Shown piece after piece: positions 51,923 through 60,953 of a DNA stretch of 64,000 nucleotides. Origin of the DNA: Cytophagales bacterium (GTDB taxonomy: Bacteria; Bacteroidota; Bacteroidia; Cytophagales; Spirosomataceae). Position 1 is the stretch's first letter; each line of letters begins with the position of its first letter. The stretch covers positions 43,391 to 107,390 of the forward strand of contig RDXN01000046.1 of the NCBI GenBank assembly GCA_004292855.1. Reading direction: 5' to 3'. Under the pieces are notes generated by a model. That model was not told where the DNA came from. It made no database searches and saw only the letters and a list, made by a program, of their open reading frames with translations. The translations under genes and the position numbers were made by a program.

Positions 51923-52846
51923 CTACAACATTGCCGCGCCGAACACCCCCGCGCTGTCGCCTAGTTTAGGGCGCAGAATCGGGGTTCGAACTACCCCATT
52001 ATTAAAAATGTATTTCTTAATACGCTCAAACCCCTCCGTGTAAAGCTCATCGACGTTGCCAACGCCCCCACCCAGCACGATGGCGTCGGGGTCGAGTACG
52101 TTGATAATGGTCGAGATAGACCGGCCGAAATACTCCAGCATCCGGTCGACGGTTTGCGAGGCCACGGGGTCGATGCCTTGGCGGTGTCGGTCAATGATGT
52201 CTTTAAGCTTTCGCTGCTCGCCCGATTGCTCTTCATAGAATCGTTGTAGGGCGGGACCTGCCAGCACCTTTTCGTTACAGCCACGCTTACCGCAATAACA
52301 GTCGTAGCCGTTCTCTTCCAGAATGTTATGGCCCCACTCGCCCCCAATGCCGTGCAGGCCACCCAATACCATTGCCTTACTGTCGGCACCCGCCCGGAAC
52401 ACCACACCCCCACCAACGCCCGTACCCATGATGACCCCAAACACACAGCGGTAGTCGGGCACCGCGTCGGGCACAACCCCCATCGTGGCCTCGGCAAGGG
52501 CAAAGCAGTTGGCATCGTTGGCCACCGTAATGGGCACCGCCAGCCGACGCGCCAAATCCCTCACCATCGGTTGCCCGTTAAGCACCGTGGTGTTGCAGTT
52601 CTTCATGGTGTCCGTAGCAGGGTCGTTGGTGCCGGGCGTCCCGAAGCCAATGTGTTCGGGATCATAGCCGGTTTCCACCCGTAGCATGTCAACCAACAGT
52701 TCAATACGGTTTAGAATATGTTCGTAGCCTTTGTCGGCTTCGGTGTCAATACGCTTGCGCAGAATAACGGCGTCTGGCGAGGGACCCGACAATACAACGC
52801 CCTCGATTTTGGTACCGCCCAAATCAATTCCCCAGTAGGTTTGCAT
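51923..52846 (-). CDS. ROK-family sugar kinase
   Basis: A 307-residue kinase. The N-terminus YWGIDLGGTKIEGVV is the phosphate-1 ATP motif. IGFGTPGTND, ANDANCFALAEA and GTGVGGGVV follow. The ROK zinc site is present (CYCGKRGCNE), and the hexose-binding E/H block lies at GIGGEWGHNIL. Members phosphorylate glucose, N-acetylglucosamine, fructose or related sugars. Start is MQTYWGID; the upstream frame crosses a repeat. Confidence 0.9.
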   Translation of the reverse strand: MQTYWGIDLGGTKIEGVVLSGPSPDAVILRKRIDTEADKGYEHILNRIELLVDMLRVETGYDPEHIGFGTPGTNDPATDTMKNCNTTVLNGQPMVRDLARRLAVPITVANDANCFALAEATMGVVPDAVPDYRCVFGVIMGTGVGGGVVFRAGADSKAMVLGGLHGIGGEWGHNILEENGYDCYCGKRGCNEKVLAGPALQRFYEEQSGEQRKLKDIIDRHRQGIDPVASQTVDRMLEYFGRSISTIINVLDPDAIVLGGGVGNVDELYTEGFERIKKYIFNNGVVRTPILRPKLGDSAGVFGAAML

Positions 52847-52853
52847 GTTTTTT

Positions 52854-52972
52854 TTAGACACAGAGATACACGGAGGTGGCACGGAGGACCACGGAGATTT
52901 AGAAAAATCAATCAGCTACAGAAGAGTTCTCTGTGCCCCTCCGTGCCATCTCCGTGGTCCTCCGTGTCTAAA
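52854..52972. repeat. family F inverted repeat in divergent promoter region
   Basis: Arms around 52854-52892 (TTTAGACACAGAGATACACG, then GAGGTGGCAC) and 52938-52972 (GTGCCATCTCCGTGGTCCTC, then CGTGTCTAAA) are complementary with several mismatches. It sits 8 bases upstream of the ROK start and before the divergent peroxiredoxin gene, so it is not at a gene end. Confidence 0.85.
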
Positions 52973-53067
52973 CTTTTCTCCCGAAAATTAGGCAAAAAAA
53001 CGGCTTTGCTTGGCGACACGACATTTATTTGGGAATTTCGGCCTTTCAACACATTCGTATCTGACTT

Positions 53068-53532
53068 ATGACAATTGGCCAACCCGCCCCCGACTTTACG
53101 CTCGTTAGCTCTGACAAACAGCCTGTTTCGCTCACCGACTACAAAGGCAAAAACCTTGTTTTGCTGTTTTTCCCGATGGCCTTCACCAGCGTTTGTACGA
53201 CTGAACTCTGCGAAATGCGCGACAACATCGCTACCTATCAGGGACTTAACGCCGAAATCACGGCCATTTCAGTCGACTCGCCCTTCACGCTTGCCAAGTT
53301 CAAGGAAGATCAAAACCTGAATTTTCCTCTGCTTTCCGACTTCAACAAAGAAATCTCAACGACTTACGACAGTATCTACGAAACGTTTGCGTTTGGTATG
53401 AAAGGCGTGAGCAAGCGGTCGGCGTTCGTGATCGACGCCAACGGTGTTCTTCAACACGCCGAGGTTCTCGACAACGCAGGCGAAGTCCCCAACTTCGAGG
53501 CTGTTCGGGAGGTGTTAAACAGATTACAGTGA
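53068..53532 (+). CDS. peroxiredoxin, AhpE/BCP-like
   Basis: A 154-residue thiol peroxidase of the AhpC/TSA family that reduces hydrogen peroxide and organic peroxides. The active site is PMAFTSVCTTELC, with the peroxidatic C43 in the PxxxTxxC motif and C48 as a possible resolving cysteine. The C-terminal SKRSAFVIDANGVL is typical. No signal peptide, so cytoplasmic. A family B repeat begins at its stop codon. Confidence 0.9.
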   Translation: MTIGQPAPDFTLVSSDKQPVSLTDYKGKNLVLLFFPMAFTSVCTTELCEMRDNIATYQGLNAEITAISVDSPFTLAKFKEDQNLNFPLLSDFNKEISTTYDSIYETFAFGMKGVSKRSAFVIDANGVLQHAEVLDNAGEVPNFEAVREVLNRLQ

Positions 53533-53656
53533 ACAGAGAACAATGATCAGTGAGCAATGAACAGATAGTTGCGTGCAGATAAATGTTTACTGTTGGTTGT
53601 TCACTGCTCGTTGTTCACTGATCACTGCTCGTTGTTCGCTGATCTCTGTTCTCTGA
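53526..53656. repeat. family B repeat between peroxiredoxin and methyltransferase
   Basis: Left part (GTGAACAGAGAACAATGATC and on) is broadly complementary to a right part built of TGTTCACTGCTCGTTGTTCA-like units, partly repeated in tandem. It contains the peroxiredoxin stop and ends just before the methyltransferase ATG. Confidence 0.85.
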
Positions 53657-53659
53657 ACT

Positions 53660-54424
53660 ATGTGGTACAAAACCTTTTTCCACGGGCTTCCGCAGCAGGC
53701 CTGGCAGGCGGCCCAAACCGTTGAACAAACCCAGCTTGATCTCGATTTGATTATCGAGTCGCTGGAGTTTGGCCCCGGCGATGCGGTGCTCGATATTTTT
53801 TGCGGCTACGGTCGGCACGCGCTCCCGCTGGCCCGGATGGGTGCGCAGGTCACGGGCGTCGATATTTCGGCGGACTATATCGACGCGCTCAAAATTGAAG
53901 CAGCCGCCAAAAAACTGCCTCTCGAAGCTATCTGCGACGATTTCCTGACTACTCAGGCCCTGAACACTCGAACGGGACAATTCGATGCCGCCTATTGTTT
54001 GGGCAACAGTTTTGCCTTTTTCCCGCACGACGACATGCGCCGGTTCCTGCAACGCATCGCCGACTTACTACACCCCGACGGGCGTTTGCTTGTGCAATCG
54101 GGTTTGGTGGCCGAAGTGGTTTTGCCCGACTTTCAGGAGCGCAGTTGGATGCCCATTGGCAACGAGTTGACCGTGTTAATTGAGAATGAGTACGACCCCC
54201 TGGAAAGCCGGATCGAGCAACGTCTGTCGTATTATCGGAACGTACCCGGTCGGGCGGTGGAGTTGGAGCAACGAACGGCTCAGTATTACGTGTACACGCT
54301 TGCCGAACTGACCCGGATGCTTGCCCAGGTGGGTCTGGTTGTGGAGGCCGTTTATGGCACTGTTGACGGACAACCCTTTATGGTCGGCGACGAGGGCGCG
54401 TGGCTTGTTTGTACCCGAGAATAA
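53660..54424 (+). CDS. class I SAM-dependent methyltransferase
   Basis: A 254-residue cytoplasmic methyltransferase. Motif I is AVLDIFCGYGRHALPLARMG (residues about 42-62), with VTGVDISADYI as motif II and FDAAYCLGNSFAFF as motif IV. No target-specific domain is recognisable. It is flanked upstream by a family B repeat. Confidence 0.82.
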   Translation: MWYKTFFHGLPQQAWQAAQTVEQTQLDLDLIIESLEFGPGDAVLDIFCGYGRHALPLARMGAQVTGVDISADYIDALKIEAAAKKLPLEAICDDFLTTQALNTRTGQFDAAYCLGNSFAFFPHDDMRRFLQRIADLLHPDGRLLVQSGLVAEVVLPDFQERSWMPIGNELTVLIENEYDPLESRIEQRLSYYRNVPGRAVELEQRTAQYYVYTLAELTRMLAQVGLVVEAVYGTVDGQPFMVGDEGAWLVCTRE

Positions 54425-54590
54425 TTTTATCAACAATTATTCATGAATTGGCCTTTTCGTAGAATGTAAGGCAGTATTGAGCGAATCAATTGCACTTTTC
54501 TACTAATTATTGCATTTATTATGGTTGATAACATGTAAACCGGTATCTTTCAGGCAGTTTAACACCGTTAACTGAGCTAAACGGATTTAT

Positions 54591-55184
54591 ATGGAAGTTC
54601 TCGAACGCAAGCCGCGCAGCCGCGAACAGACCCGCTCTGGCATTATAAAGACCGCCAAAGACATTGCCCGTCGGGAGGGCTGGCAGTCGGTTTCGATCCG
54701 AAAAATCGCTGATGCCATTGAGTATAGTGCCCCGATTGTCTACGAATATTTCGACAGTAAAGACGTCCTCCTCGACGAAATTCGGCAGGAGGGTTTTCGT
54801 CACCTCCGCCACGAATACGAGCGCATTAATAAGCTCTACCGCGACCCCGAAAAACGGCTCTACGAAATTTCGATGGTGCAGTGGGAATTTGCTCTGCAAC
54901 ATCCCGAAATGTACCAGGTGATGTACAATCTGGATGGGGCTTTCTGCACGATGCCCGTTTACGAGAGTGAGGAGACACAGGCCGTTTCGAGCCTGATTCA
55001 AGAGATTATCTTCTCGTTCATCCCCAAGTCGAAGCAAAGCATTCAACGGTTGTTTTTCGAGTGGTGGTCTATCTCACATGGCATGATTACCCTGGCGATG
55101 ATGCTACGCGGGCACCAGTCCATCGAGCAGTCGCAGCAAGTATATCAGGAGAGTATGCGGAGGTTTGCGCGGAGCCTGAAATAA
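54591..55184 (+). CDS. TetR/AcrR-family regulator
   Basis: A 197-residue regulator. Helix-turn-helix: ARREGWQSVSIRKIADAIEYSAPIVYEYFDSKDVLLDEI (residues about 26-65). The ligand domain contains WEFALQHPEMYQVMYNLDG, seen in TetR C-terminal domain families. It is one base upstream of, and co-transcribed with, a NAD(P)-binding protein, probably its target. Confidence 0.85.
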   Translation: MEVLERKPRSREQTRSGIIKTAKDIARREGWQSVSIRKIADAIEYSAPIVYEYFDSKDVLLDEIRQEGFRHLRHEYERINKLYRDPEKRLYEISMVQWEFALQHPEMYQVMYNLDGAFCTMPVYESEETQAVSSLIQEIIFSFIPKSKQSIQRLFFEWWSISHGMITLAMMLRGHQSIEQSQQVYQESMRRFARSLK

Positions 55185-55185
55185 C

Positions 55186-56058
55186 ATGGTTAGTCAGACG
55201 ATTGGGGTCATTGGCGCAACGGGCATGCTTGGGCAACCTGTTACCCGGCAATTGACTGAGGCTGGTTTTTCGGTGCGGATTATTGCCCGCGACATTGAAG
55301 CCGCTCAACGTCTGTTTCCTACTTCTACAGTTGTTTTTGGCGATTTAGACCAACCCGACAGTCTTCCTACGGCCCTCGCCGGTCTCGACGCGCTCTACCT
55401 CAATCTATCTGTTCGGCAAACCGAAAAACCCGGCGCGTTTCATACCGAAACAGACGGCTTACGAAACCTACTGTCTGCCGCAAAAACAACCCGTGTTGGC
55501 CGCATTGGCTATTTATCGTCGATGGTGATGCGGTATCAGGGCATGAACGGCTTCGACTGGTGGGCGTTCCGGCTGAAACACGAAGCCGTGCGTCTGCTAC
55601 GTGAATCGGGTATCGATTATAGCATCTTTTACCCCTCCAACTTCATGGAAACGATGCTCACGACCCAACGTATGGGGCCGCTCATTTTGTTGGTGGGCAA
55701 CTCGCCCGTGAAGCCCTGGTTCGTTGCTGCCGACGACTACGGGCGGCAGGTGGCGCGGGCGTTTCAAATCGCCCAATCGGGTCAACCGCAGGAGTACGTG
55801 ATTCAGGGGCCGGAAGCAATTACTCAACTGGACGCTGCCCGGCAACTCGCCCGCCAGTACACAAAATCGAGATTATTTACGTCCGTCATACCGCCCATCA
55901 TGCTTCGTTTTGGGCAGTTGTTCTCGCAACAGGCCGACTACGGCTGGCACATCGGCACGGCCCTCAATAACTACCCCGAACGCTTCGAGGCCGAGCGCAC
56001 TTGGGCCGACCTCGGCAAACCCACGCTGACCGTCCGCGAATGGGCGAAGCGGGTTTGA
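55186..56058 (+). CDS. NmrA-like NAD(P)-binding protein
   Basis: A 290-residue atypical SDR. GVIGATGMLGQPVTRQLTEAG is the dinucleotide-binding motif, with RDIEAAQRLF next and GDLDQPDSLPTALAGLDALYLNLS for the adenine pocket. The catalytic Tyr/Lys pair of classical SDRs is not evident, as is usual in NmrA/NAD-dependent epimerase-like sensors and reductases. It follows tetR by one base. A family C repeat begins right at its stop. Confidence 0.83.
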   Translation: MVSQTIGVIGATGMLGQPVTRQLTEAGFSVRIIARDIEAAQRLFPTSTVVFGDLDQPDSLPTALAGLDALYLNLSVRQTEKPGAFHTETDGLRNLLSAAKTTRVGRIGYLSSMVMRYQGMNGFDWWAFRLKHEAVRLLRESGIDYSIFYPSNFMETMLTTQRMGPLILLVGNSPVKPWFVAADDYGRQVARAFQIAQSGQPQEYVIQGPEAITQLDAARQLARQYTKSRLFTSVIPPIMLRFGQLFSQQADYGWHIGTALNNYPERFEAERTWADLGKPTLTVREWAKRV

Positions 56059-56187
56059 CCTACACCCTGCCAGTGGTCTGCAAGACCCTGGCAGGGGTGT
56101 TTGTAAACGTTTCCAACACCAACAGATGTGAAATTTATAGACCTCTTCCATCACCACTACCAGGGTTTTCAACCACTGGCAGGGTGA
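56059..56187. repeat. family C inverted repeat, copy 2
   Basis: Left arm 56059-56102 shares CTGCCAGTGGTCTGCAAGAC and the following bases with copy 1. Right arm 56152-56187 is a decayed complement (CACTACCAGGGTTTTCAACC and on). It starts at the nmrA-like stop codon. Confidence 0.87.
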
Positions 56188-56283
56188 GAAAATCGACGTC
56201 TTTTCTGATACGTACCGATGGTGAACGTGTCGTGCTGTCTTGGTTTAGTACGTAAATTTCCCTCTTCTCGTGCTTATAGACCA

Positions 56284-56308
56284 TGAAGCCGAAGTTTATT
56301 CGGCTTCA
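56284..56308. other. 10-bp hairpin upstream of sortilin-like gene
   Basis: TGAAGCCGAA at 56284-56293 pairs with TTCGGCTTCA at 56299-56308. It lies 30 bases before the ATG at 56339, in the likely promoter or leader. It could be a terminator for the upstream unit or a regulatory hairpin. The rest of 56188-56338 shows no gene. Confidence 0.55.
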
Positions 56309-56338
56309 CGTAATCCTACAGTCGCAAACTAATTTTGT

Positions 56339-59300
56339 ATGACTAACCTATCCGTTTTTGTTTCATTAACCGTTTCTGCGGGGCTTCTGCTCGCCAACCC
56401 CGCCGAAGCCCAACGAAAAAAGACCGCTGCACCGGCCACGCCCGCCGTGCAGAATGCGGTAAAAGACAGCCTCTTCAACGGGCTTCGGTGGCGTAACATC
56501 GGGCCGTTCCGGGCGGGGCGGGCTTTGGCCGCTGCCGGGCACCCCGACCAACCCCTCACCTACTATTTTGGCACGACGGGCGGAGGGGTCTGGAAAACCG
56601 TTGATGGTGGGGCCAACTGGGCGCATATCTCCGACAGTACGTTTAAATCGTCGTCGGTGGGGGCCGTGACGGTCGCACCTTCCGACCCGAACGTGTTATA
56701 CGTGGGTATGGGCGAGGCTGAAATTCGGGGTAACATCTCGTATGGTGATGGGGTCTACAAATCGACCGATGCGGGTAAGACCTGGAAACATCTGGGCCTG
56801 AAAATGGCCGACGCCATCGGCAACATCGAGGTTCACCCGACCAACCCCGACGTGGCCTACGTGGCGGCTTTGGGCAACCCGTTCGCTCCGAACAAGGAGC
56901 GCGGTATTTTCCGCACCACCGATGGCGGCAAAAGCTGGCAACACATTCTGTTCAAGAACGACAGCACGGGGGCGGCCTGCATCAAAATGGACCCCTCGAA
57001 CCCGCGCATCCTGTACGCGTCGCTGTGGCAGGCGTACCGCAACAGCTACCTGATGAACAGCGGGGGGCCGGGTTGCGGCCTCTACAAATCGACCGACGGG
57101 GGCGACACCTGGCAGAACCTGAACGACCGGCCCGGTATGCCCAAAGGGATGCTCGGTAAAATCGGCGTGACGGTGTCGCCCGCCAACCCGAACCGGCTCT
57201 ACGCCATGATCGAGAGCGCGAAAGGCGGCCTATACCGTTCCGACGATGCGGGGCAATCGTGGCAACTCATTAACGAAGACAAAAACCTCTGGCAACGGCC
57301 CTGGTACTACATGATGCTGGCGGCAGACCCCAAAAACGAAAACGGCCTGATCGTGCTGAACGTGAACGCCCAAAAGTCGTACGACGGTGGTAAAACGTTC
57401 AGCGTGATTAACGTACACCACGGCGACACACACGATATTTGGTGGAATCCGCGCAACCCGCAGAACTACATCATTGCCGACGATGGTGGGGCTGAGGTGA
57501 CCTTCAACGGGGGGGCTACGTTCTCCGATATCGACATGCCGACATCGCAGTTTTACCACGTGGCCCTCGATAATGCGTTTCCGTATAATGTATACGGTGC
57601 GCAGCAGGATAACTCCTCGATTCAAATTGCGAGCCGCACCACGGGCTACGCCATCACGGCTAAAGACTGGTCTCCGGCAGCGGGGGGCGAATCGGGCTAC
57701 ATCACGCCCGACCCTAAAGACCACAACATCATTTATGGTGGCAGCTACGACGGCCTGATCACCCGGCTCGACCGGTCGAACGAGCAGGAGCAGACGATCA
57801 ACGTGTACCCCGAATTTTTCATGGGCGAACCGTCTGGCAAGCGCAAGTACCGGTTCCAGTGGACCTACCCCATCGTATTCTCGCCCCACGACGCGAATGT
57901 GTTGTTTTGTACCTCGCAGTTTGTGCATCGCAGCACCGACAATGGGCATTCGTGGGAAGACATCAGCCCCGACCTGACCCGCAACGACCCCAAAACGCAG
58001 ATTGATACGGGTGGCCCCATTACGAAAGACCAAACCGGAGCCGAGACCTTCCCGACGGTCTACGCCTTCGCCGAATCGACCAAAGAGAAAGGCGTGTATT
58101 GGGTGGGTTCCGACGATGGCCTGATGCATATCAGCCGCGATGCGGGCAAGTCGTGGCAGAAAATCACGCCCCCCGCGTCGATGGTGCCCGACTGGGCGAT
58201 TATCAGTATCGTTCACCCTTCCGACCACACGGCGGGCAAAGCCTACGTGGCTGCCAAACGCTACATGTCGGGCGACCGTGTTCCCTACCTGCTCAAAACC
58301 ACCGACTACGGCCAAACCTGGACCATGATTACGAGTGGTATCCCCGCCGACGAATACACCCACGTCGTGCGCGAAGACCCCAATCAGCCGGGCTTGCTCT
58401 ACGCAGGCACGGAGCGGGGTATTTATGTGTCGTTCAACGATGGTGGTTCGTGGCAAAAGCTCAACCAGAACCTGCCTATCTCGCCCATCCGCGACCTCCA
58501 ACTGCACAAGGGCGAGCGCGACTTGGTCGTTGCCACACATGGCCGCTCGTTCTGGATCATGGACGACGTCACTCCGCTTTACGAACTCGCCAATGCCGAG
58601 ACAGCACGGGCCATTGCGGGCAAGTCGGCGCACCTGTACAAGCCTCGCCACGCCTACCGGATAGAGGGCGGCAACGGCGGTCGGCGCGGGCCAGTTACCG
58701 ACGCGGGCGAGAACGCACCGAACGGGGTTCTGCTCCGGTACTTTCTGGCGAAAAAGCCCACCGAGGAGCTTAAATTGCAGTTTATGACGGCTTCGGGCGA
58801 TTCGATCATCACGTATTCGAGCACGAAAGACAAGCGCGGCAAGGCCCTGACGATTGCCAAAGAGTTCCACGAGAACCCCGAAGCGGGCCGCTCGGACGTG
58901 GTGGCCAACAAACCCGGCATGAACGTATTTTTGTGGGACATGCGCTATCCCGATGCCACTCCCGTGGAGGGCACCAACGTGATGTGGTCGGGCCGGGGAA
59001 CCGGGGCCAAAGTGGTGCCGGGTATGTACAAAGTTCGCCTGATGATGGGCAACACGATGGTAGCCGAGCAACCGATTGAGATTCGGAAAGATCCCCGCGT
59101 GAAAACCTCCGCCGAAGATTTTCAGGCACAGTTCGACCTGTTACAAAAGATCAACGGTAAGCTGTCGGACGCTCACAAGGGTATCAACCAGATTCGGCAG
59201 ATTCGCAACCAGATCAACGGGTATTTGAAGGACGTGAAAGAACCCGCCGTGGCCGAAAAGCTTAAGAAATCATCGAAGCCGATGCTGGACGAGTTGGACC

Positions 59301-59572
59301 AAATTGAGTCGACCCTGATGCAGCCCAAGTCGAAGGCTGGGCAGGATCCCCTCGCCTACCCGATCCGCATTAACGACAAGTTGGCGGGCGTGGGGTCGGT
59401 GGTATCGTCGGCCGATACGAAGCCCACCAAAGCCTCGTACACGGTCTACGACGACCTCGCCAAACAAGCTGATGCGGCATTGGGTAAGCTAAAAGAACTT
59501 GTACAAAAGCAGGTGCCGGGCTTTAATCAAATGATCGCCGAGCAGCGTATTCCCGCGATTAACGCACAGTAA
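56339..59572 (+). CDS. exported sortilin/BNR beta-propeller protein
   Basis: A 1077-residue secreted protein with signal MTNLSVFVSLTVSAGLLLANPAEA. Residues about 45-750 hold ten or so Asp-box repeats (KTVDGGANW, KSTDAGKTW, RTTDGGKSW, KSTDGGDTW, RSDDAGQSW, HRSTDNGHSW, SRDAGKSW, KTTDYGQTW, SFNDGGSW), forming a VPS10/sortilin-like beta-propeller. The C-terminal third has a beta domain (MNVFLWDMRYPDATPVEG) and a helical end. Despite common names such as glycosyl hydrolase, no catalytic residues are recognisable. It is probably a protein-binding or peptidase-associated surface protein. Confidence 0.85.
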   Translation: MTNLSVFVSLTVSAGLLLANPAEAQRKKTAAPATPAVQNAVKDSLFNGLRWRNIGPFRAGRALAAAGHPDQPLTYYFGTTGGGVWKTVDGGANWAHISDSTFKSSSVGAVTVAPSDPNVLYVGMGEAEIRGNISYGDGVYKSTDAGKTWKHLGLKMADAIGNIEVHPTNPDVAYVAALGNPFAPNKERGIFRTTDGGKSWQHILFKNDSTGAACIKMDPSNPRILYASLWQAYRNSYLMNSGGPGCGLYKSTDGGDTWQNLNDRPGMPKGMLGKIGVTVSPANPNRLYAMIESAKGGLYRSDDAGQSWQLINEDKNLWQRPWYYMMLAADPKNENGLIVLNVNAQKSYDGGKTFSVINVHHGDTHDIWWNPRNPQNYIIADDGGAEVTFNGGATFSDIDMPTSQFYHVALDNAFPYNVYGAQQDNSSIQIASRTTGYAITAKDWSPAAGGESGYITPDPKDHNIIYGGSYDGLITRLDRSNEQEQTINVYPEFFMGEPSGKRKYRFQWTYPIVFSPHDANVLFCTSQFVHRSTDNGHSWEDISPDLTRNDPKTQIDTGGPITKDQTGAETFPTVYAFAESTKEKGVYWVGSDDGLMHISRDAGKSWQKITPPASMVPDWAIISIVHPSDHTAGKAYVAAKRYMSGDRVPYLLKTTDYGQTWTMITSGIPADEYTHVVREDPNQPGLLYAGTERGIYVSFNDGGSWQKLNQNLPISPIRDLQLHKGERDLVVATHGRSFWIMDDVTPLYELANAETARAIAGKSAHLYKPRHAYRIEGGNGGRRGPVTDAGENAPNGVLLRYFLAKKPTEELKLQFMTASGDSIITYSSTKDKRGKALTIAKEFHENPEAGRSDVVANKPGMNVFLWDMRYPDATPVEGTNVMWSGRGTGAKVVPGMYKVRLMMGNTMVAEQPIEIRKDPRVKTSAEDFQAQFDLLQKINGKLSDAHKGINQIRQIRNQINGYLKDVKEPAVAEKLKKSSKPMLDELDQIESTLMQPKSKAGQDPLAYPIRINDKLAGVGSVVSSADTKPTKASYTVYDDLAKQADAALGKLKELVQKQVPGFNQMIAEQRIPAINAQ

Positions 59573-59591
59573 GGGTTTGGAGTGTGGGTAT

Positions 59592-59691
59592 CGTTTTTTG
59601 TCATCCCGACGCAGGAGGGATCTAATCTGGCAATGATCAACTTGACTATTCCAGAGGTAGATCCCTCCTGCGTCGGGATGACAAAAAAACG
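59592..59691. repeat. family A inverted repeat, copy 2
   Basis: Arms 59592-59630 and 59651-59691 pair almost perfectly, with a 20-base loop. Core blocks TTTTGTCATCCCGA and GAGGGATCTA match copy 1, but the stretch between them (CGCAG) differs and its partner differs to match. It lies between convergent genes. Confidence 0.92.
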
Positions 59692-59702
59692 CATCAGCAA
59701 AT

Positions 59703-60890
59703 TTACAGTTTAGTCTTACTAACCAACCCCCAAACACCCAATACCGGACCAGGCACCAGTAGGCAAAACGCCCAGGGTGCCTGGTCCGTTTGGTTTAGGA
59801 CCCACGCCATCAATTGAATCGACACGATGGTGATACTGAACCCAATACAGGTGAGCAATGTGAGTACACTCCCCCGGTTGTCGAGAGGGGCGTTGGCCGA
59901 TACCAGTGTGGTTAGTTGGGGCGAATCGCCCGAAATGGTGATGCCGTAGATGAGCAGATAAAGTCCGAACAAAACGGGTGGTGCCGACAGAATGAACGGC
60001 ACTAAAGCCGTACACATACCCGAAATGGCGAGTTGGACCACCGCCACCCGCCGACTGCCTACGCGCAGAGCCAGAAAACCACCTCCGGCGCAGCCCAGAA
60101 ACCCAACGGCCATTGCCACGAAGGTCCAGACCGAGCGGTTAAACGAGAAGTCGGGATGCTGTTGGGCGTATAGGGCAAACAATACGGGCAGAAAGGCCCA
60201 AACGGTGTAGAGTTCCCACATGTGGCCGAAGTAGCCGAGCGTACCGGCCCGCAGGTCGCCGGGTTTGAACAGGTACCGGAAGGCGTCGGTACTCAGACGA
60301 TTTCGGCGGTTGATTACGAGTTTTGAGGGCACCACGACGAACAGCAGCAACCCGCCCACAACGGCCAGTCCACTTACCGACAGCAACACTTCAGCGTAGG
60401 GCAATGCCCCGCCCAAACCCCGAATCAGATGCGGAAAGGCCGTTCCCAAGACCAACGCGCCCACCAAAAAGCCCATTGCTCGCCCCAACACGGGCCGAAA
60501 CCAGTCGGCAGCGATTTTCATCCCGACCGGGTACACGCCTGCCAAAAAAAAGCCAGTCCCGAAGCGGCTCATCAGCACCCACTCAGCTCGGAGCGGCAGG
60601 GCCAAAAACAGCAAATTGAACCCCGCAGCCAGCACCACCGACACCAGGAACACCCGCGCCGACGGAAAGCGGTCGGCAATGCCGTAGAGGCTGTAGACCA
60701 ACGTACCGACAATGAACCCCAGTTGTACTGCCGAGGTAATCCAGCCGTTCAACGTAGTCGTGCCCAACAGCGGTTGGAGGTCCGCTAAAATGGCATTGCC
60801 CGCGAACCAGAGCGAGGTGCCCGCAAACTGCGCTAACACGATGACAAGCAAATGGAGATTGGAAAGGGTTTGGGCGGGTAGCGTTTTCAC
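59703..60890 (-). CDS. MFS transporter
   Basis: A 395-residue major facilitator with about twelve membrane helices. The loop 2-3 motif is seen as YGIADRFPSARVFL, and helix 5 region as GYFGHMWELYTVWAFLPVLF is characteristic of this Bacteroidota/Proteobacteria subgroup. Substrate unknown. I chose the GTG at 60890 (MKTLPAQTLSNLHLLVIVLAQF) because the frame further upstream is translation of a family A repeat; an ATG near 60963 inside that repeat is a weaker alternative. Confidence 0.78.
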   Translation of the reverse strand: MKTLPAQTLSNLHLLVIVLAQFAGTSLWFAGNAILADLQPLLGTTTLNGWITSAVQLGFIVGTLVYSLYGIADRFPSARVFLVSVVLAAGFNLLFLALPLRAEWVLMSRFGTGFFLAGVYPVGMKIAADWFRPVLGRAMGFLVGALVLGTAFPHLIRGLGGALPYAEVLLSVSGLAVVGGLLLFVVVPSKLVINRRNRLSTDAFRYLFKPGDLRAGTLGYFGHMWELYTVWAFLPVLFALYAQQHPDFSFNRSVWTFVAMAVGFLGCAGGGFLALRVGSRRVAVVQLAISGMCTALVPFILSAPPVLFGLYLLIYGITISGDSPQLTTLVSANAPLDNRGSVLTLLTCIGFSITIVSIQLMAWVLNQTDQAPWAFCLLVPGPVLGVWGLVSKTKL

Positions 60891-60953
60891 AGAAATAGAT
60901 TTTTGGCCGAAAGTAAACGGTGAATAGGACGCGGATGACGCTGAGTAAGCAGA

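Noticed and set aside
56330..56337. TAATTTTG as promoter of the sortilin-like gene
   Set aside because: It ends two bases before the ATG, so transcription would begin inside the coding sequence and lose the signal peptide start.
57230..59071. 613-codon open frame on the minus strand
   Set aside because: Antisense to the BNR propeller gene; its Arg/His/Val-rich composition mirrors the GC-rich complement of the Asp-box repeats.
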